Shown in pieces: positions 36,893 to 44,628 of a stretch of DNA of 64,000 bases. The stretch covers positions 2,567,669 through 2,631,668 of the forward strand of contig NZ_JACEIC010000002.1 of NCBI RefSeq assembly GCF_013778305.1, read 5' to 3'. Under the pieces are notes generated by a model that did no database searches, was not told where the DNA came from, and saw only the letters and a program-made list of their open reading frames with translations. Both the position numbers and the translations under genes were made by a program. How positions within the stretch are numbered: the stretch's first letter is position 1; each line of letters opens with the position of its first letter. Source of the DNA: Nocardioides agri. GTDB lineage: Bacteria > Actinomycetota > Actinomycetes > Propionibacteriales > Nocardioidaceae.

Positions 36893-37822
36893 TCAGAGGG
36901 GTTCGGCGATCGCCTGGATCCGCTTCGTGGCCAGCTCGATCATCAACCGGGCGGCCGGGGAGAGGATCGCGCCGCTGCGGTGCACGACCGCGAAGGTGTC
37001 GTAGACCCGCGGTCGCAGCGATGCCCAGCTCGCGTTCGGCGCCAGCCGGGGGAGCAGCTGCTGGGCGGCGCCCTTGGGGACGACCGAGTCGGCGAACCCC
37101 ATCCCCACCAGCTCGACCGCGGTCTCGATGTCCTCGACCTCGATCCGGCTCGGTGGGTTGCGCCCGGTCTCGTGCAGCATCTGACGCAGCGTGATGCGCG
37201 TGGAGTCGACGGCCCGGTACGTCGTCTCCGCCATCACCAGGGACGCGGTCGAGAGTCGGTGCGCGGTGACGGGCGACGCCGTCCGGTCCGGATCGGCGCT
37301 GATGTAGACGAGCTCCTCGCGGGCGACCGGGGTGACCGTCATGCCCTCGCTCTCGACCGTCGAGACCGCGAGCATCGCCGCCTCGAGCCGACCGCGGCGC
37401 AGGTCCTCGAAGACCTCGGTCGAGTTCTGCCCGATGAGCTCGACCCGGACGCCGGGGTAGCGGGTGAGCACGTCGGCGATCAGCCGCGAGCCGCCGTACA
37501 GGCGGGCGATGCCGAACATGCCGAAGCGGATCGTGCCCTTCTCGAAGTTCTTCACCTCCTGCACCGACTGCTGCGCCTCGTCGACCGCGGCCAGCACCTG
37601 CTCGGCGTGCGGGCGCAGGGTGTCGGCCACCGTGGTGGGGACGACGCCGCGGCCGACCCGGCGGAAGAGCTGGACGCCGAGGCTCTTCTCGAGCGTGCGG
37701 ATCTGCTCCGAGACCGACGGCTGCGAGTAGCCGAGCTCCTCGGCCGCCGCCGTGAGCGAGCCGTGCTCGTAGGTCGCGAGGAAGCAGGTCAGCTGGTGGA
37801 GTGAGAGCACGCTCACAACCAT
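36893..37822 (-). CDS. LysR-family transcriptional regulator
   Basis: 309 residues. The N-terminal HTH (LHQLTCFLATYEHGSLTAAAEELGYSQPSVSEQIRTLE) and the periplasmic-binding-like co-inducer domain are complete. Location next to two desulfating enzymes suggests control of sulfur acquisition as with CysB/Cbl/TauR, but effector and targets are inferred. Start uncertain: ATG 37822, GTG 37816 or GTG 37810; a palindrome overlaps the ATG, which would allow autorepression. The frame stays open upstream to 38113 without support. Confidence 0.88.
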   Translation of the reverse strand: MVVSVLSLHQLTCFLATYEHGSLTAAAEELGYSQPSVSEQIRTLEKSLGVQLFRRVGRGVVPTTVADTLRPHAEQVLAAVDEAQQSVQEVKNFEKGTIRFGMFGIARLYGGSRLIADVLTRYPGVRVELIGQNSTEVFEDLRRGRLEAAMLAVSTVESEGMTVTPVAREELVYISADPDRTASPVTAHRLSTASLVMAETTYRAVDSTRITLRQMLHETGRNPPSRIEVEDIETAVELVGMGFADSVVPKGAAQQLLPRLAPNASWASLRPRVYDTFAVVHRSGAILSPAARLMIELATKRIQAIAEPL

Positions 37823-37837
37823 AGGCGATGCCTTTGG
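37819..37837. promoter_or_regulatory. Palindrome at the LysR gene start
   Basis: CCA-N-AGGC-N3-GCCT-N-TGG, a symmetric 19-bp element overlapping the LysR gene ATG. Its position fits an autoregulatory LysR site. Confidence 0.5.
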
Positions 37838-37943
37838 TTCCTGAAGGAAAGAAAGGCTACCCCTATGTCTACACCTGTTGAAGGATAGGTGTCGAGGACA
37901 TCTGGGCAAGCAGATGTCCAGGTCAGCGAGAGGGAGGTCCACC

Positions 37944-38126
37944 ATGTTCGACCACACGTGCACCGCGTGCGAGAAGCGCCAGCTCATCTTCCCGAGCCAG
38001 GTCACCGACATGGCGAACACGGACCACGGCATCAAGGTCTCCTTCACCTGCTGGTGCGGCGCGGAGCAGTCCGTCCTCACCGGCAAGCGTGCCGTCTCGG
38101 CCTCCAAGGTCACGCTGGCCGCCTGA
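37944..38126 (+). CDS. Small CxxC/CxC zinc-binding-like protein (60 aa)
   Basis: MFDHTCTACEKRQLIFPSQ ... FTCWCGAEQSVLTGKRA. Two cysteine pairs (CTAC and CWC) separated by about 30 residues suggest a compact zinc ribbon. The ATG at 37944 has GAGGGAGG upstream; an in-frame start at 37878 is less likely. Divergent from the LysR gene. Similar short proteins are common in Nocardioidaceae; function unknown. Confidence 0.7.
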   Translation: MFDHTCTACEKRQLIFPSQVTDMANTDHGIKVSFTCWCGAEQSVLTGKRAVSASKVTLAA

Positions 38127-38191
38127 GGCTTCCCCGCCTCCAGCTTCCAGCCGGGCGACGTAGTCGCGTTCGTCGTACGGCTGGGCTCGAT

Positions 38192-38259
38192 CTGCCCGGA
38201 CCCGGTGCGGTCCGGGCAGCTCGCATTTTCGGCCCTGCCGCGGGGGTGGCCCCCGTTTT
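38192..38259 (+). terminator. Two tandem intrinsic terminators with T tracts
   Basis: The first is CTGCCCGGACC (38192-38202), 6-nt loop, GGTCCGGGCAG (38209-38219), followed shortly by TTTT at 38226. The second is CGGGGG-tgg-CCCCCG (38241-38255) directly followed by TTTT (38256-38259). Textbook rho-independent terminators, insulating the tRNA gene from the upstream small gene. Confidence 0.85.
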
Positions 38260-38281
38260 CGCGGCCGGGCCGTCGGCTCCC

Positions 38282-38287
38282 TATACT
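38282..38287 (+). promoter_or_regulatory. -10 element of the tRNA-Thr promoter
   Basis: TATACT at 38282-38287, 15 nt before the tRNA 5' end; no strong -35 is visible. Confidence 0.5.
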
Positions 38288-38301
38288 TCCGGGGGTTGCC
38301 C

Positions 38302-38377
38302 GCCGCCTTAGCTCAGTCGGTAGAGCGAATCACTCGTAATGATTAGGTCGTCGGTTCGATTCCGACAGGCGGCTCCA
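38302..38377 (+). tRNA. tRNA-Thr (anticodon CGT)
   Basis: A complete 76-nt cloverleaf. Acceptor GCCGCCT pairs with AGGCGGC, D stem GCTC/GAGC, anticodon stem AATCA/TGATT with loop CTCGTAA (anticodon CGT at 38335-38337), T stem GTCGG/CCGAC with loop TTCGATT, discriminator T and encoded CCA (38375-38377). It reads the ACG codon. A degenerate second copy lies 10.9 kb downstream at 49174. Confidence 0.97.
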
Positions 38378-38380
38378 CCA

Positions 38381-38420
38381 GATGGCCCCTGGCCTGCAGC
38401 GATGCAGGCCGGGGGCCATC
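38381..38420 (+). terminator. tRNA-Thr terminator hairpin
   Basis: An 18-nt arm GATGGCCCCTGGCCTGCA (38381-38398), GCGA loop, and complementary arm to 38420 with a single T-G wobble. The same hairpin, slightly altered, follows the pseudo-tRNA at 49241. Confidence 0.85.
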
Positions 38421-38425
38421 GTCGT

Positions 38426-38853
38426 ACCGGGGGATCGATCCAAGCCCACGGGAAACCCACGCGAAACCGGTTCGTCCGCGCCGGTCTGCTCGAAGGCGTC
38501 AGTTGCGATCGTCTTCGTGGTCAGCATGTAGCCCGGCTCGACTGCGGTGATCTCGGTGTACAAGATTCCGCGAACTCCGTCGGGCTGGACGCAGGAACCG
38601 CAGCCCGACTCACGCTCGCGCCTAGCGTCGACGGGCGAGGGACGCTATCCGTCGAATGTGCCACCGTCCTCACGACGGAGTCGCGGAGCTACGAGAGTCG
38701 AGACTCAACTCGTTGGGCGCAGGGCGACCAGCGTCGCTCATCGGATCCGCGCGTACAGCGTGGCGGTAGGACGATCGGCCGAAGTCCGCAGCGGAGTGAG
38801 GCGCGCCGCGACTCGGCCGTCGCACGCGCTATCGGGTCGTGACGTGGTGCGGC
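38426..38853. other. 428-nt region without a supported gene
   Basis: After the tRNA terminator I see no convincing gene up to the VOC protein. A minus-strand frame (38330-38563) starts MYTEITAVEPGYMLTTKTIATD and reads through the tRNA; its first part might be a remnant, its end is antisense tRNA. Composition is less biased at codon third positions than neighbours, consistent with decayed DNA. Confidence 0.5.
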
Positions 38854-39237
38854 TCAGTCGCCGCTGCCGTAGGGGCGGGTGATGATCTCCAGCCAGTGCC
38901 CGTCGGGGCCTTCCCAGTAGAGCCCCCGACCTCCGTCTTCGTGGTTCACCTCGTTTGGGTGTCTCTTGAACGGGTCTGCCCACCACTGCCGACCGTCGTG
39001 CCGCAAGCGACCGAGGATGAGGTCGAACTCCTGTTCACTGACGAGGAAGGCGTAGTGCTGACCATGGATTTCGCCCTCGGTATCCATGAAGTCCAGGCTC
39101 ACCGCGTTGTCGAGCTTGAGCTCCACGAACGGTCCGTAGGCGCTTGCCTCCGGCAAGCCGAGCACCCCGCCGACATCGCGGGCCGCGTCCCATCGGTTCT
39201 TCACGTGCACGATGGTGTGGTTCAGCTCGACACTCAT
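38854..39237 (-). CDS. VOC-family protein
   Basis: 127 residues with the glyoxalase fold: MSVELNHTIVHVKNRWDAARDVGGVLGLPEAS, FMDTEGEIHGQHYAFLVSEQEFD, and the C-terminal GLYWEGPDGHWLEIITRP. The Glu in HWLEI and the His in NHTIVHV fit metal ligands. ATG at 39237 has GGGAGGA 6 nt upstream. Substrate unknown. Lower codon bias than the core genes, inside the candidate island. Confidence 0.85.
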   Translation of the reverse strand: MSVELNHTIVHVKNRWDAARDVGGVLGLPEASAYGPFVELKLDNAVSLDFMDTEGEIHGQHYAFLVSEQEFDLILGRLRHDGRQWWADPFKRHPNEVNHEDGGRGLYWEGPDGHWLEIITRPYGSGD

Positions 39238-39303
39238 CAGGGTCCTCCCGCGACTGCTGGTCGTGGCTTGCGCGCCGGCTTCACGCCAGTCTGCACCCAA
39301 AAC

Positions 39304-39340
39304 TCCCTCGCCGCGTTGCGTCAATCGACGGGGCGAGGGA
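39304..39340 (-). terminator. Hairpin with T tract on the minus strand
   Basis: TCCCTCGCC (39304-39312) and GGCGAGGGA (39332-39340) form a 9-bp stem. Read on the minus strand the second arm is followed by GTTTTGGG, like an intrinsic terminator. No minus-strand gene just upstream of it is convincing, so it may be left from a lost gene. Confidence 0.45.
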
Positions 39341-39483
39341 CGGCAAGACGCCACCTGGACGGCCCGCGACCTGGGGCATGTCTCGAGCCACCCGAGAGGC
39401 CCGGCGCCGCGGTACGGACACTGGCCGCAGTCGCGGCGGTGTGACGCCCCTCCTCACCCGAGCACGCGAGTGCGTAGGGCGCT

Positions 39484-39523
39484 GCCTTCCGCCGGGTAGG
39501 GCGCGGGCAGAAACCCGTGCTCG
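39484..39523 (+). repeat. Imperfect direct repeat, copy 1
   Basis: A 40-bp sequence starting GCCTTCCGCCGGGTAGG, about 82% identical to 39818-39858. The pair flanks the 61-aa membrane-protein gene, 334 bp apart. Confidence 0.65.
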
Positions 39524-39628
39524 ATCACCTCGTCCCGCGAGTATTGGTGATGCTCTTCTTGCTCCGTTGTGTTGTCTTTGTCTAGGAAGAGGATTAACGA
39601 AGCGACCGACGCGTCCGAGGAGGCTGCG

Positions 39629-39814
39629 GTGGGGCTCGTCATTCTCGGTCTTCTGAGCATCACCGCTGGAATGATGCTGATTGATGCCGGCGACACGCCC
39701 ACGACCTGGGACACGTGGGACGTCTCGTCTCTGGTGTTGATGATCGCCGGGGCGGTTGTCGTATTGGTGGGCATGGTCGTCCATGTCGCCGCAGTCAATC
39801 GGGGGAACCGCTAG
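39629..39814 (+). CDS. Small two-helix membrane protein (61 aa)
   Basis: The product begins with GLVILGLLSITAGMMLI, has a polar loop DAGDTPTTWDTWDVSS, and a second helix LVLMIAGAVVVLVGMVVHVAAV ending in NRGNR. GTG at 39629 has GGAGG 5 nt upstream; the frame is open to 39569. Two membrane helices joined by an acidic loop, no known family. Codon usage is less GC-biased than the core. Flanked by direct repeats. Confidence 0.6.
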   Translation: MGLVILGLLSITAGMMLIDAGDTPTTWDTWDVSSLVLMIAGAVVVLVGMVVHVAAVNRGNR

Positions 39815-39817
39815 CCA

Positions 39818-39858
39818 GCCTTCCGCCGGGTAGGACGCGATCAGAGAACTCGAGCTCG
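39818..39858 (+). repeat. Imperfect direct repeat, copy 2
   Basis: Second copy of the 40-bp element at 39484; the first 17 bp are identical. Confidence 0.65.
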
Positions 39859-40153
39859 TCGACCGCCATCGAACCTCTCGAGCATGACTGCGCGCTGAAG
39901 CTCCTCGACCGCGAGCGCTGGGTTCGGCGGGTCTGGGGCCGGACCGGAGGCTGGAAGGCGGCCCGCGCGGCAGCCACGACGTGTGCCGCGTTCTGCTAGC
40001 GGTCCGCGGCGAGCGTCGGGAGGACTTCCGGGCGGACGGGTGAATCTGTGGACACCCGGGCGTTGTTAGCGGGATCTCGGCCGGGGGCGCTGGCTCGTCC
40101 GGACCTTGCTCGCGGGCTTCCGGGCGCAGCGGGACCGTGCGTCGGACAGGCGG
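39859..40153. other. 295-nt region without a supported gene
   Basis: A short open frame ending ...WGRTGGWKAARAAATTCAAFC before the stop at 39997-39999 has some coding character but no good start or family. Nothing else stands out before the phosphatase gene. Confidence 0.4.
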
Positions 40154-40621
40154 ATGTCCGCATCGGAACGTGCTGCGTACAGTCGGACCGTGGCAGTGGG
40201 ATGGGCGCCGGAGGAGGCGGGTGTCCTGGTGCTGCCGACCGGGCGTTCGGTCCGGGGCCGCGCCCTGCGCACGACCGTTCCCTGCGCAGCAGACCCGGAC
40301 TTCGGGTTGTACCTGTCATCAGAGGCGCCTGCGGTTCCTTGGCCGTCGCAATGGATCCACTGGCGCGACTTCCGGACGCCGACCGATCCCGAGGCGGCGC
40401 GACAAGCGCTCCTCGAGCTGTGGCGTCGGTCGGCCGATGAGCGCGTCGGGGTCGCGTGCCCTGGCGGACGGGGTCGCACGGGCACCGCGCTCGCCTGTCT
40501 GGCGGTTGTCGACGGCGTGCCGGCGCACACAGCCGTGGCCTTCGTGCGTCGCCACTACCACCGCGGAGCGGTCGAGACACCGTGGCAGAAGCGCTACGTG
40601 TCCCGGTTCAGCAAGCCGTGA
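40154..40621 (+). CDS. Protein-tyrosine-phosphatase-like protein
   Basis: 155 residues from the ATG at 40154 (an in-frame start at 40106 is possible). The Cx5R loop CPGGRGRTG carries the nucleophilic cysteine and the phosphate-binding arginine of the dual-specificity phosphatase fold. GVLVLPTGRSVRGR near the N-terminus, ACLAVVDGVPAHTAVAFVRRHY and the C-terminal AVETPWQKRYV also recur in actinobacterial members. Substrate unknown. Stands alone within the candidate island. Confidence 0.78.
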   Translation: MSASERAAYSRTVAVGWAPEEAGVLVLPTGRSVRGRALRTTVPCAADPDFGLYLSSEAPAVPWPSQWIHWRDFRTPTDPEAARQALLELWRRSADERVGVACPGGRGRTGTALACLAVVDGVPAHTAVAFVRRHYHRGAVETPWQKRYVSRFSKP

Positions 40622-40683
40622 CGTCCGGTCGCATCTCCGGGCCTGCGTCCGGCGGCACGGGTGCGATGGGATCGCGGAGATCC

Positions 40684-41226
40684 CTAGAGCATCCGGCCGA
40701 GCGCCTCGGTCGTCTTCCAGTTGCGGATCGTGAGGGACGCGTAGACGGGTGTGCCGATGATCTTGGAGACGCGGCTCCGGGAGGCGAGAGCAGTCACCCG
40801 CCGGTGATAGAAGGCGCGCTCACCACAGTGCACCGCATCAACCTCGGGGTTGGTCACGATGTGCTGCTCGACCTCGGCTGCGGAGACGCCCATGTAGAAA
40901 CCCACGTCGTAGCGATACGTCTCGGGCTGAGCGCCGAACCCTGCCGGTGCCTCGGCCAGGACGGAGCGGTAGGCATGGGAGTCGAGGACCAGGACCCGGA
41001 TGGGTTCGAGATCCAGCTCGAACCGCTTCGGCAGGCTGTGTTGGATGTGGATCTGGATCTCGGCGGCGGACAGGTCGGAGTCGAGCACCACGTTGCCGGT
41101 CTGGATGTAGCTGCGGACACGAGCGAAGTCGGGGTCCAGGTGTTCGCGGAGCGCCGCCATCGGCACCTTGTTACGACCGCCCACGTTGATGCCGCGCAAC
41201 AGCACGACATAGCTCTCAATCGCCAT
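40684..41226 (-). CDS. DUF1697 family protein
   Basis: 180 residues beginning MAIESYVVLLRGINVGGRNKVPMAALRE, the diagnostic DUF1697 start, with VRSYIQTGNVVL and a C-terminal SRVSKIIGTPVYASLTIRNWKTTEAL. The family is widespread in bacteria and its function is unknown. The ATG at 41226 has GGGAGG 7 nt upstream; a TTG two codons earlier is not needed. Confidence 0.9.
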   Translation of the reverse strand: MAIESYVVLLRGINVGGRNKVPMAALREHLDPDFARVRSYIQTGNVVLDSDLSAAEIQIHIQHSLPKRFELDLEPIRVLVLDSHAYRSVLAEAPAGFGAQPETYRYDVGFYMGVSAAEVEQHIVTNPEVDAVHCGERAFYHRRVTALASRSRVSKIIGTPVYASLTIRNWKTTEALGRML

Positions 41227-41899
41227 GCTCAAGCCTCCCTACGATCCAGGAACGCCCGCAACAGTGAACACGGAGGGCGCGCAGAAGGCCGATCTCAGCT
41301 CCTGCCACATGAGGTCTCAAGTCTCCCGATGTCCTCAGGGCGGGTCGTCCTACGCACAGCCTGAAGAAGGCCAAGGGCAAGGCGCACGGTCTCCACGACC
41401 GCACGCTGGTCGCCAAGATCGCTGATCTCATCGAGTGCCAGGAGGGCCTCGTCGGGTTCTGATCCCGCCTGATCGACGCCAGCATCTGAGGTCGCCGCCC
41501 AGCCAGAACCGGCCGCGCCCCGCAGAGGGGTGGGTTCGGATCGTGGCTGGGCGGCGACTTCGTCGACTCCACGCCGCTGAGCCGACGCACGGCTTGTGTG
41601 CATCTGGCGGACTCGTGGAGGGCGGCTCCGTGCGGCGGAGCCGCGCAGGCATTTCTTGGCATTCGCTGAGGTCGGCGGACGGCTACCGGCGGAGTCACGC
41701 ATCGAGGTGTCGTGCTTCGAGAGGTTCTCGGCACCTGGCGGCCGTTGGAAGCGCACTGACTGTGTGGCGGAGGACGGCGTCGCACCAGCGCGGAGGAGAA
41801 CCACGATGGCCCGCGCGCCGCGACGAGCGGCGGCGGGGGTGACCAGTTCCGGGCGTCGCCGGGTTCTACCCGATCAGACCGGTTCGGGAAGGAGCCAAC
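41227..41899. other. 673-nt gene-poor stretch
   Basis: No convincing gene. A short plus-strand frame at about 41362-41463 reads LKKAKGKAHGLHDRTLVAK... to a stop and may be the tail of a lost gene. The strongest element is the long inverted repeat at 41491-41558. Upstream of the SDR gene there is a GGAAGGAG ribosome-binding site. Confidence 0.45.
41491..41558. repeat. 15-bp perfect inverted repeat (long hairpin)
   Basis: GTCGCCGCCCAGCCA (41491-41505) and its exact complement TGGCTGGGCGGCGAC (41544-41558). Inner arms GAACC/GGTTC and CCCC/GGGG extend the fold with a 6-nt bulge. It could be a bidirectional terminator, a small structured RNA, or the fused ends of a lost element. Confidence 0.65.
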
Positions 41900-43051
41900 A
41901 TGACGATCAACAGCACGCTCGAAGGGCGCACGGTGCTCATCACCGGCGCGAACCGGGGACTCGGACAGGCGCTGGTGCAGCAGGCGCTCGACCGCGAGGC
42001 GGCGTTCGTGTACGCCGCCGCCCGCACGCCGGCGGAGCACGCGGACGACCGCGTCCTCCCGCTCCGGCTGGACCTGTCCGACCCCGACTCCATCGAGACC
42101 GCGGCCCGGTCCGTCCCCACCCTCGACGTACTCGTCAACAACGCAGGCGTCGGCAGCGTCGGTGAGGACCTGAGCGACACCCGGCTCCTGGCGGAGCACC
42201 TCCAGGTCAACGTGGTCGGTCCGATGGCGCTCACCAACCGCCTCGTGCCGATGCTCGCCAAGACTCGCGGGCGGGTGGTGAACGTCGGGTCGCTCGCCGC
42301 GCTCGCCAACCTGCCGGTGATGCCGTCGTACTCGATCTCCAAGGCGGCCGCGATGTCGCTGGCTCAGTCGCAGCGAGCGCTGCTCGCGCGTCACGGGATC
42401 CGCGTCCACCTCGTCCTGTCGGGACCGCTCGACACCGACATGTCGCGCGCGCTCGCGATCCCCAAGGCGGCTCCCGAGGACGTCGCCGCGGCGATCCTCG
42501 ACGGCGTCGCGCGGGGCGACGACGAGATCTTCCCCGATCCGATGTCGGCTCCCCTTGCGGCCGCGTGGCCGGAGGGCCTGACCAAGACGCTCGAGCGCGC
42601 GAACGCCGCGCTGCTCGAACCGGCGGACTACCGCGTGGCGTTCGTGGTGGCTCGGCCCGCGGACGAGGTCTATGCGGCGGTCAACGATCCCCGCGCTTGG
42701 TGGGACGGTGAGATCACCGGCTCCACCGACGCGCTGGACGCCGAGTTCACCTACCGCTACCGCGAGCACCACCGCAGCGTGCAACGCGTCGCCGAGCTGG
42801 TGCCGGGGAGGCGGGTCGCGTGGGAGGTGGTCAGCAGCGAGCTCGACTTCGTCGACGAGCCCGAGCCGTGGACCGGGACCCGGATCGTGTTCGAGATCGA
42901 GCTCGCCGAGGACGGCACCAGGGTGACACTGACCCACCGCGGCCTCGTCCCGCTCCGCGAGTGCTACGCGGCCTGCTCGGCCGGCTGGGACCACGTCGCC
43001 GGCCGCAGCCTGCGGCACTACCTCGAGACCGGACGCGGCCTCCCCTTCTGA
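41900..43051 (+). CDS. SDR oxidoreductase fused to an SRPBCC (AHSA1/START-like) domain
   Basis: 383 residues. Residues 1 to about 235 are a short-chain dehydrogenase: TGANRGLG cofactor loop, NNAG, serine in NVGS, YSISK catalytic Tyr/Lys. Residues about 236-383 form a separate SRPBCC domain (VARPADEVYAAVNDPRAWWDG ... TRVTLTHRGLVPLRECYAACSAGWDHV), a ligand-binding cavity seen in Aha1-like proteins. The frame is continuous with no stop, so this is a real fusion. 14 bp upstream of an ECF sigma gene. Confidence 0.88.
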   Translation: MTINSTLEGRTVLITGANRGLGQALVQQALDREAAFVYAAARTPAEHADDRVLPLRLDLSDPDSIETAARSVPTLDVLVNNAGVGSVGEDLSDTRLLAEHLQVNVVGPMALTNRLVPMLAKTRGRVVNVGSLAALANLPVMPSYSISKAAAMSLAQSQRALLARHGIRVHLVLSGPLDTDMSRALAIPKAAPEDVAAAILDGVARGDDEIFPDPMSAPLAAAWPEGLTKTLERANAALLEPADYRVAFVVARPADEVYAAVNDPRAWWDGEITGSTDALDAEFTYRYREHHRSVQRVAELVPGRRVAWEVVSSELDFVDEPEPWTGTRIVFEIELAEDGTRVTLTHRGLVPLRECYAACSAGWDHVAGRSLRHYLETGRGLPF

Positions 43052-43065
43052 GGGAGTGCGCGACC

Positions 43066-44088
43066 ATGGTGAGGCAAGTGGGGGTGAGTACGTCCATGAG
43101 CGAGGAAGGGGTGGAGATGCCGGTCGACCTGGTGGGGCGGGCGCGCGCCGGGGACCGGGACGCCTTCGACGCCCTCGTCGAGCCGCACCGTGCCGAGCTC
43201 CAGGCCCACTGCTACCGGATGCTCGGCTCGCTCCAGGACGCCGAGGACGCGGTCCAGGAGAGCCTGCTCAGGGCATGGCTCGCCCTCGCCGGCTTCGAGG
43301 GCCGGTCGTCGGTGCGGACCTGGCTCTACCGGATCGCCACCAACCAGTGCCTCAACCAGCTGCGCTCGGCGCGGCGTCGCCGGGCCCCCGACCAGCCCGC
43401 GCCCGCCGCGCGCCCGACCGGCGAGGACGCCGTCCGGTGGCTCCAGCCCTACCCGGACGAGCTCCTCGCCGAGCTGCCCGACCAGGCGCCCGGCCCCGAG
43501 AGCCGGTACGAGTCTCGGGAGTCGATCTCGTTGGCGTTCGTCCGGGCGCTCCAGCTGTTGCCACCCGCCCAGCGGGCGGCGCTGCTCCTGCGGGACGTCC
43601 TGGGCTACCCCGCGGCGGAGGCGGCGTACCTCCTCGACGTGAGCGTGGACTCGCTCAACGGCGCGCTCAAGCGCGCCCGAGCCGCGGTGGCCGGTTCCGC
43701 ACCACCGCGGCCGGGCGACCCCGACCCGGAGCTGCTCGAGCGGTTCGTCGTCGCCTTCACCGCCGACTCGGTCGGCGACCTGGTGGCTCTGATGAGCGAC
43801 GACATCTGGGTCCGGATGCCGCCGCTGCCGTTCGAGTACCACGGCGCCGCCGCAGCGCGGGAGTTCTTCGCGGCGGTGGCCCCGCACCGCCGCACCATCG
43901 AGCGCATGGTCCCGGTCGGGGCCAACCGCCAGCCGGGCTGGGGCGAGTACGTCCGCGACCGGGTCGCCGGCGGTCTGCACCTGGTCGGCGTCGTCGTCAT
44001 CCACGCCCGCGGCGCCCGGATCGACGAGATCACCCACTTCGACAGCACCACGGCTGAGCGGCTCGGACTGCCGCGCACCCTGGACTGA
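43066..44088 (+). CDS. ECF sigma factor with C-terminal SnoaL-like domain
   Basis: 340 residues. Sigma region 2 (AFDALVEPHRAELQAHCYRMLGSLQDAEDAVQESLLRAW) and region 4 (LLPPAQRAALLLRDVLGYPAAEAAYLLDVSVDSLNGALKRAR) are followed by an NTF2/SnoaL domain (about 215-335) as in SigJ/SigG-type ECF groups, where that domain tunes activity without a separate anti-sigma. Start at 43066; ATGs at 43096 and 43117 are alternatives. Probably co-transcribed with the SDR fusion. Confidence 0.88.
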   Translation: MVRQVGVSTSMSEEGVEMPVDLVGRARAGDRDAFDALVEPHRAELQAHCYRMLGSLQDAEDAVQESLLRAWLALAGFEGRSSVRTWLYRIATNQCLNQLRSARRRRAPDQPAPAARPTGEDAVRWLQPYPDELLAELPDQAPGPESRYESRESISLAFVRALQLLPPAQRAALLLRDVLGYPAAEAAYLLDVSVDSLNGALKRARAAVAGSAPPRPGDPDPELLERFVVAFTADSVGDLVALMSDDIWVRMPPLPFEYHGAAAAREFFAAVAPHRRTIERMVPVGANRQPGWGEYVRDRVAGGLHLVGVVVIHARGARIDEITHFDSTTAERLGLPRTLD

Positions 44089-44247
44089 CCGCGGCGTGCC
44101 GCTCGCCCGGAAGCGGCGTCTCCGGTCGGCCGCGAGCTGGTCGAGATCGGGAACCCGTGCGATGTCGGTGACGTCATCGCCCGGGTAGTGCGTGTGCACG
44201 ACTCGACGGATGTCGTGTGAGCGGCCGCGCGGTTCGTCAGCCCACCT

Positions 44248-44571
44248 CTAAACGGCATCGAGCAGGTCGTCGGTGTGGGTCTCGGCCCATTCGACCAGGG
44301 CTCCGATCGGTCCCAGCAGGCTCGCACCGACCTCGGTGAGCGCGTAGGCGGCGCCGCGTCCGGGATGGCTCACCAGGCCAGCGTCCACGAGCCGGTGGAG
44401 AGTCTTCGAGAGCATCTTCTTGCTGACCCCGCCGATGCGGGCCTGCAGCTCGGTGAACCGCATCGGCCGCTCGCCGAGGGCGACCACGACGACGGCGGTC
44501 CAGGTGTCGCCGATCAGCGAGAGCGTCGTCCGGGCCGGGCAGTCAGCAAGGAACACGTCGAACACAGCCAT
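44248..44571 (-). CDS. HxlR-family transcriptional regulator
   Basis: 107 residues, winged HTH: CPARTTLSLIGDTWTAVVVVALGERPMRFTELQARIGGVSKKMLSKTLHRLVDAGLV, with the conserved N-terminal redox-type Cys11. HxlR proteins respond to oxidants, aldehydes or quinones. Divergent from the NADPH-type oxidoreductase with a 57-nt spacer containing paired GGTNACC sites, so it most likely controls that gene. Confidence 0.92.
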   Translation of the reverse strand: MAVFDVFLADCPARTTLSLIGDTWTAVVVVALGERPMRFTELQARIGGVSKKMLSKTLHRLVDAGLVSHPGRGAAYALTEVGASLLGPIGALVEWAETHTDDLLDAV

Positions 44572-44588
44572 GGCTCGAGGCTACGGGG

Positions 44589-44606
44589 GGTAACCAGGAG
44601 GTGACC
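44589..44606. promoter_or_regulatory. Probable HxlR operator
   Basis: GGTAACC (44589-44595) and GGTGACC (44600-44606), spaced one helical turn apart, in the divergent promoter region. Confidence 0.5.
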
Positions 44607-44628
44607 TCGCCGTTCCTACGGTCGTGTC

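Larger units (their letters stand above)
39238..39628. other. 391-nt region without a supported gene
   Basis: Holds the hairpin at 39304-39340, one copy of a 40-bp repeat (39484-39523), and a relatively AT-rich stretch (39530-39600) that is probably the promoter of the small membrane-protein gene. Confidence 0.5.

Noticed and set aside
38330..38563. Minus-strand 77-aa frame ending in SRLSESNRRPNHYE
   Set aside because: The end is antisense tRNA-Thr, a well-known false gene. The N-terminal part (MYTEITAVEPGYMLTTKT) might be a remnant but is unsupported alone.
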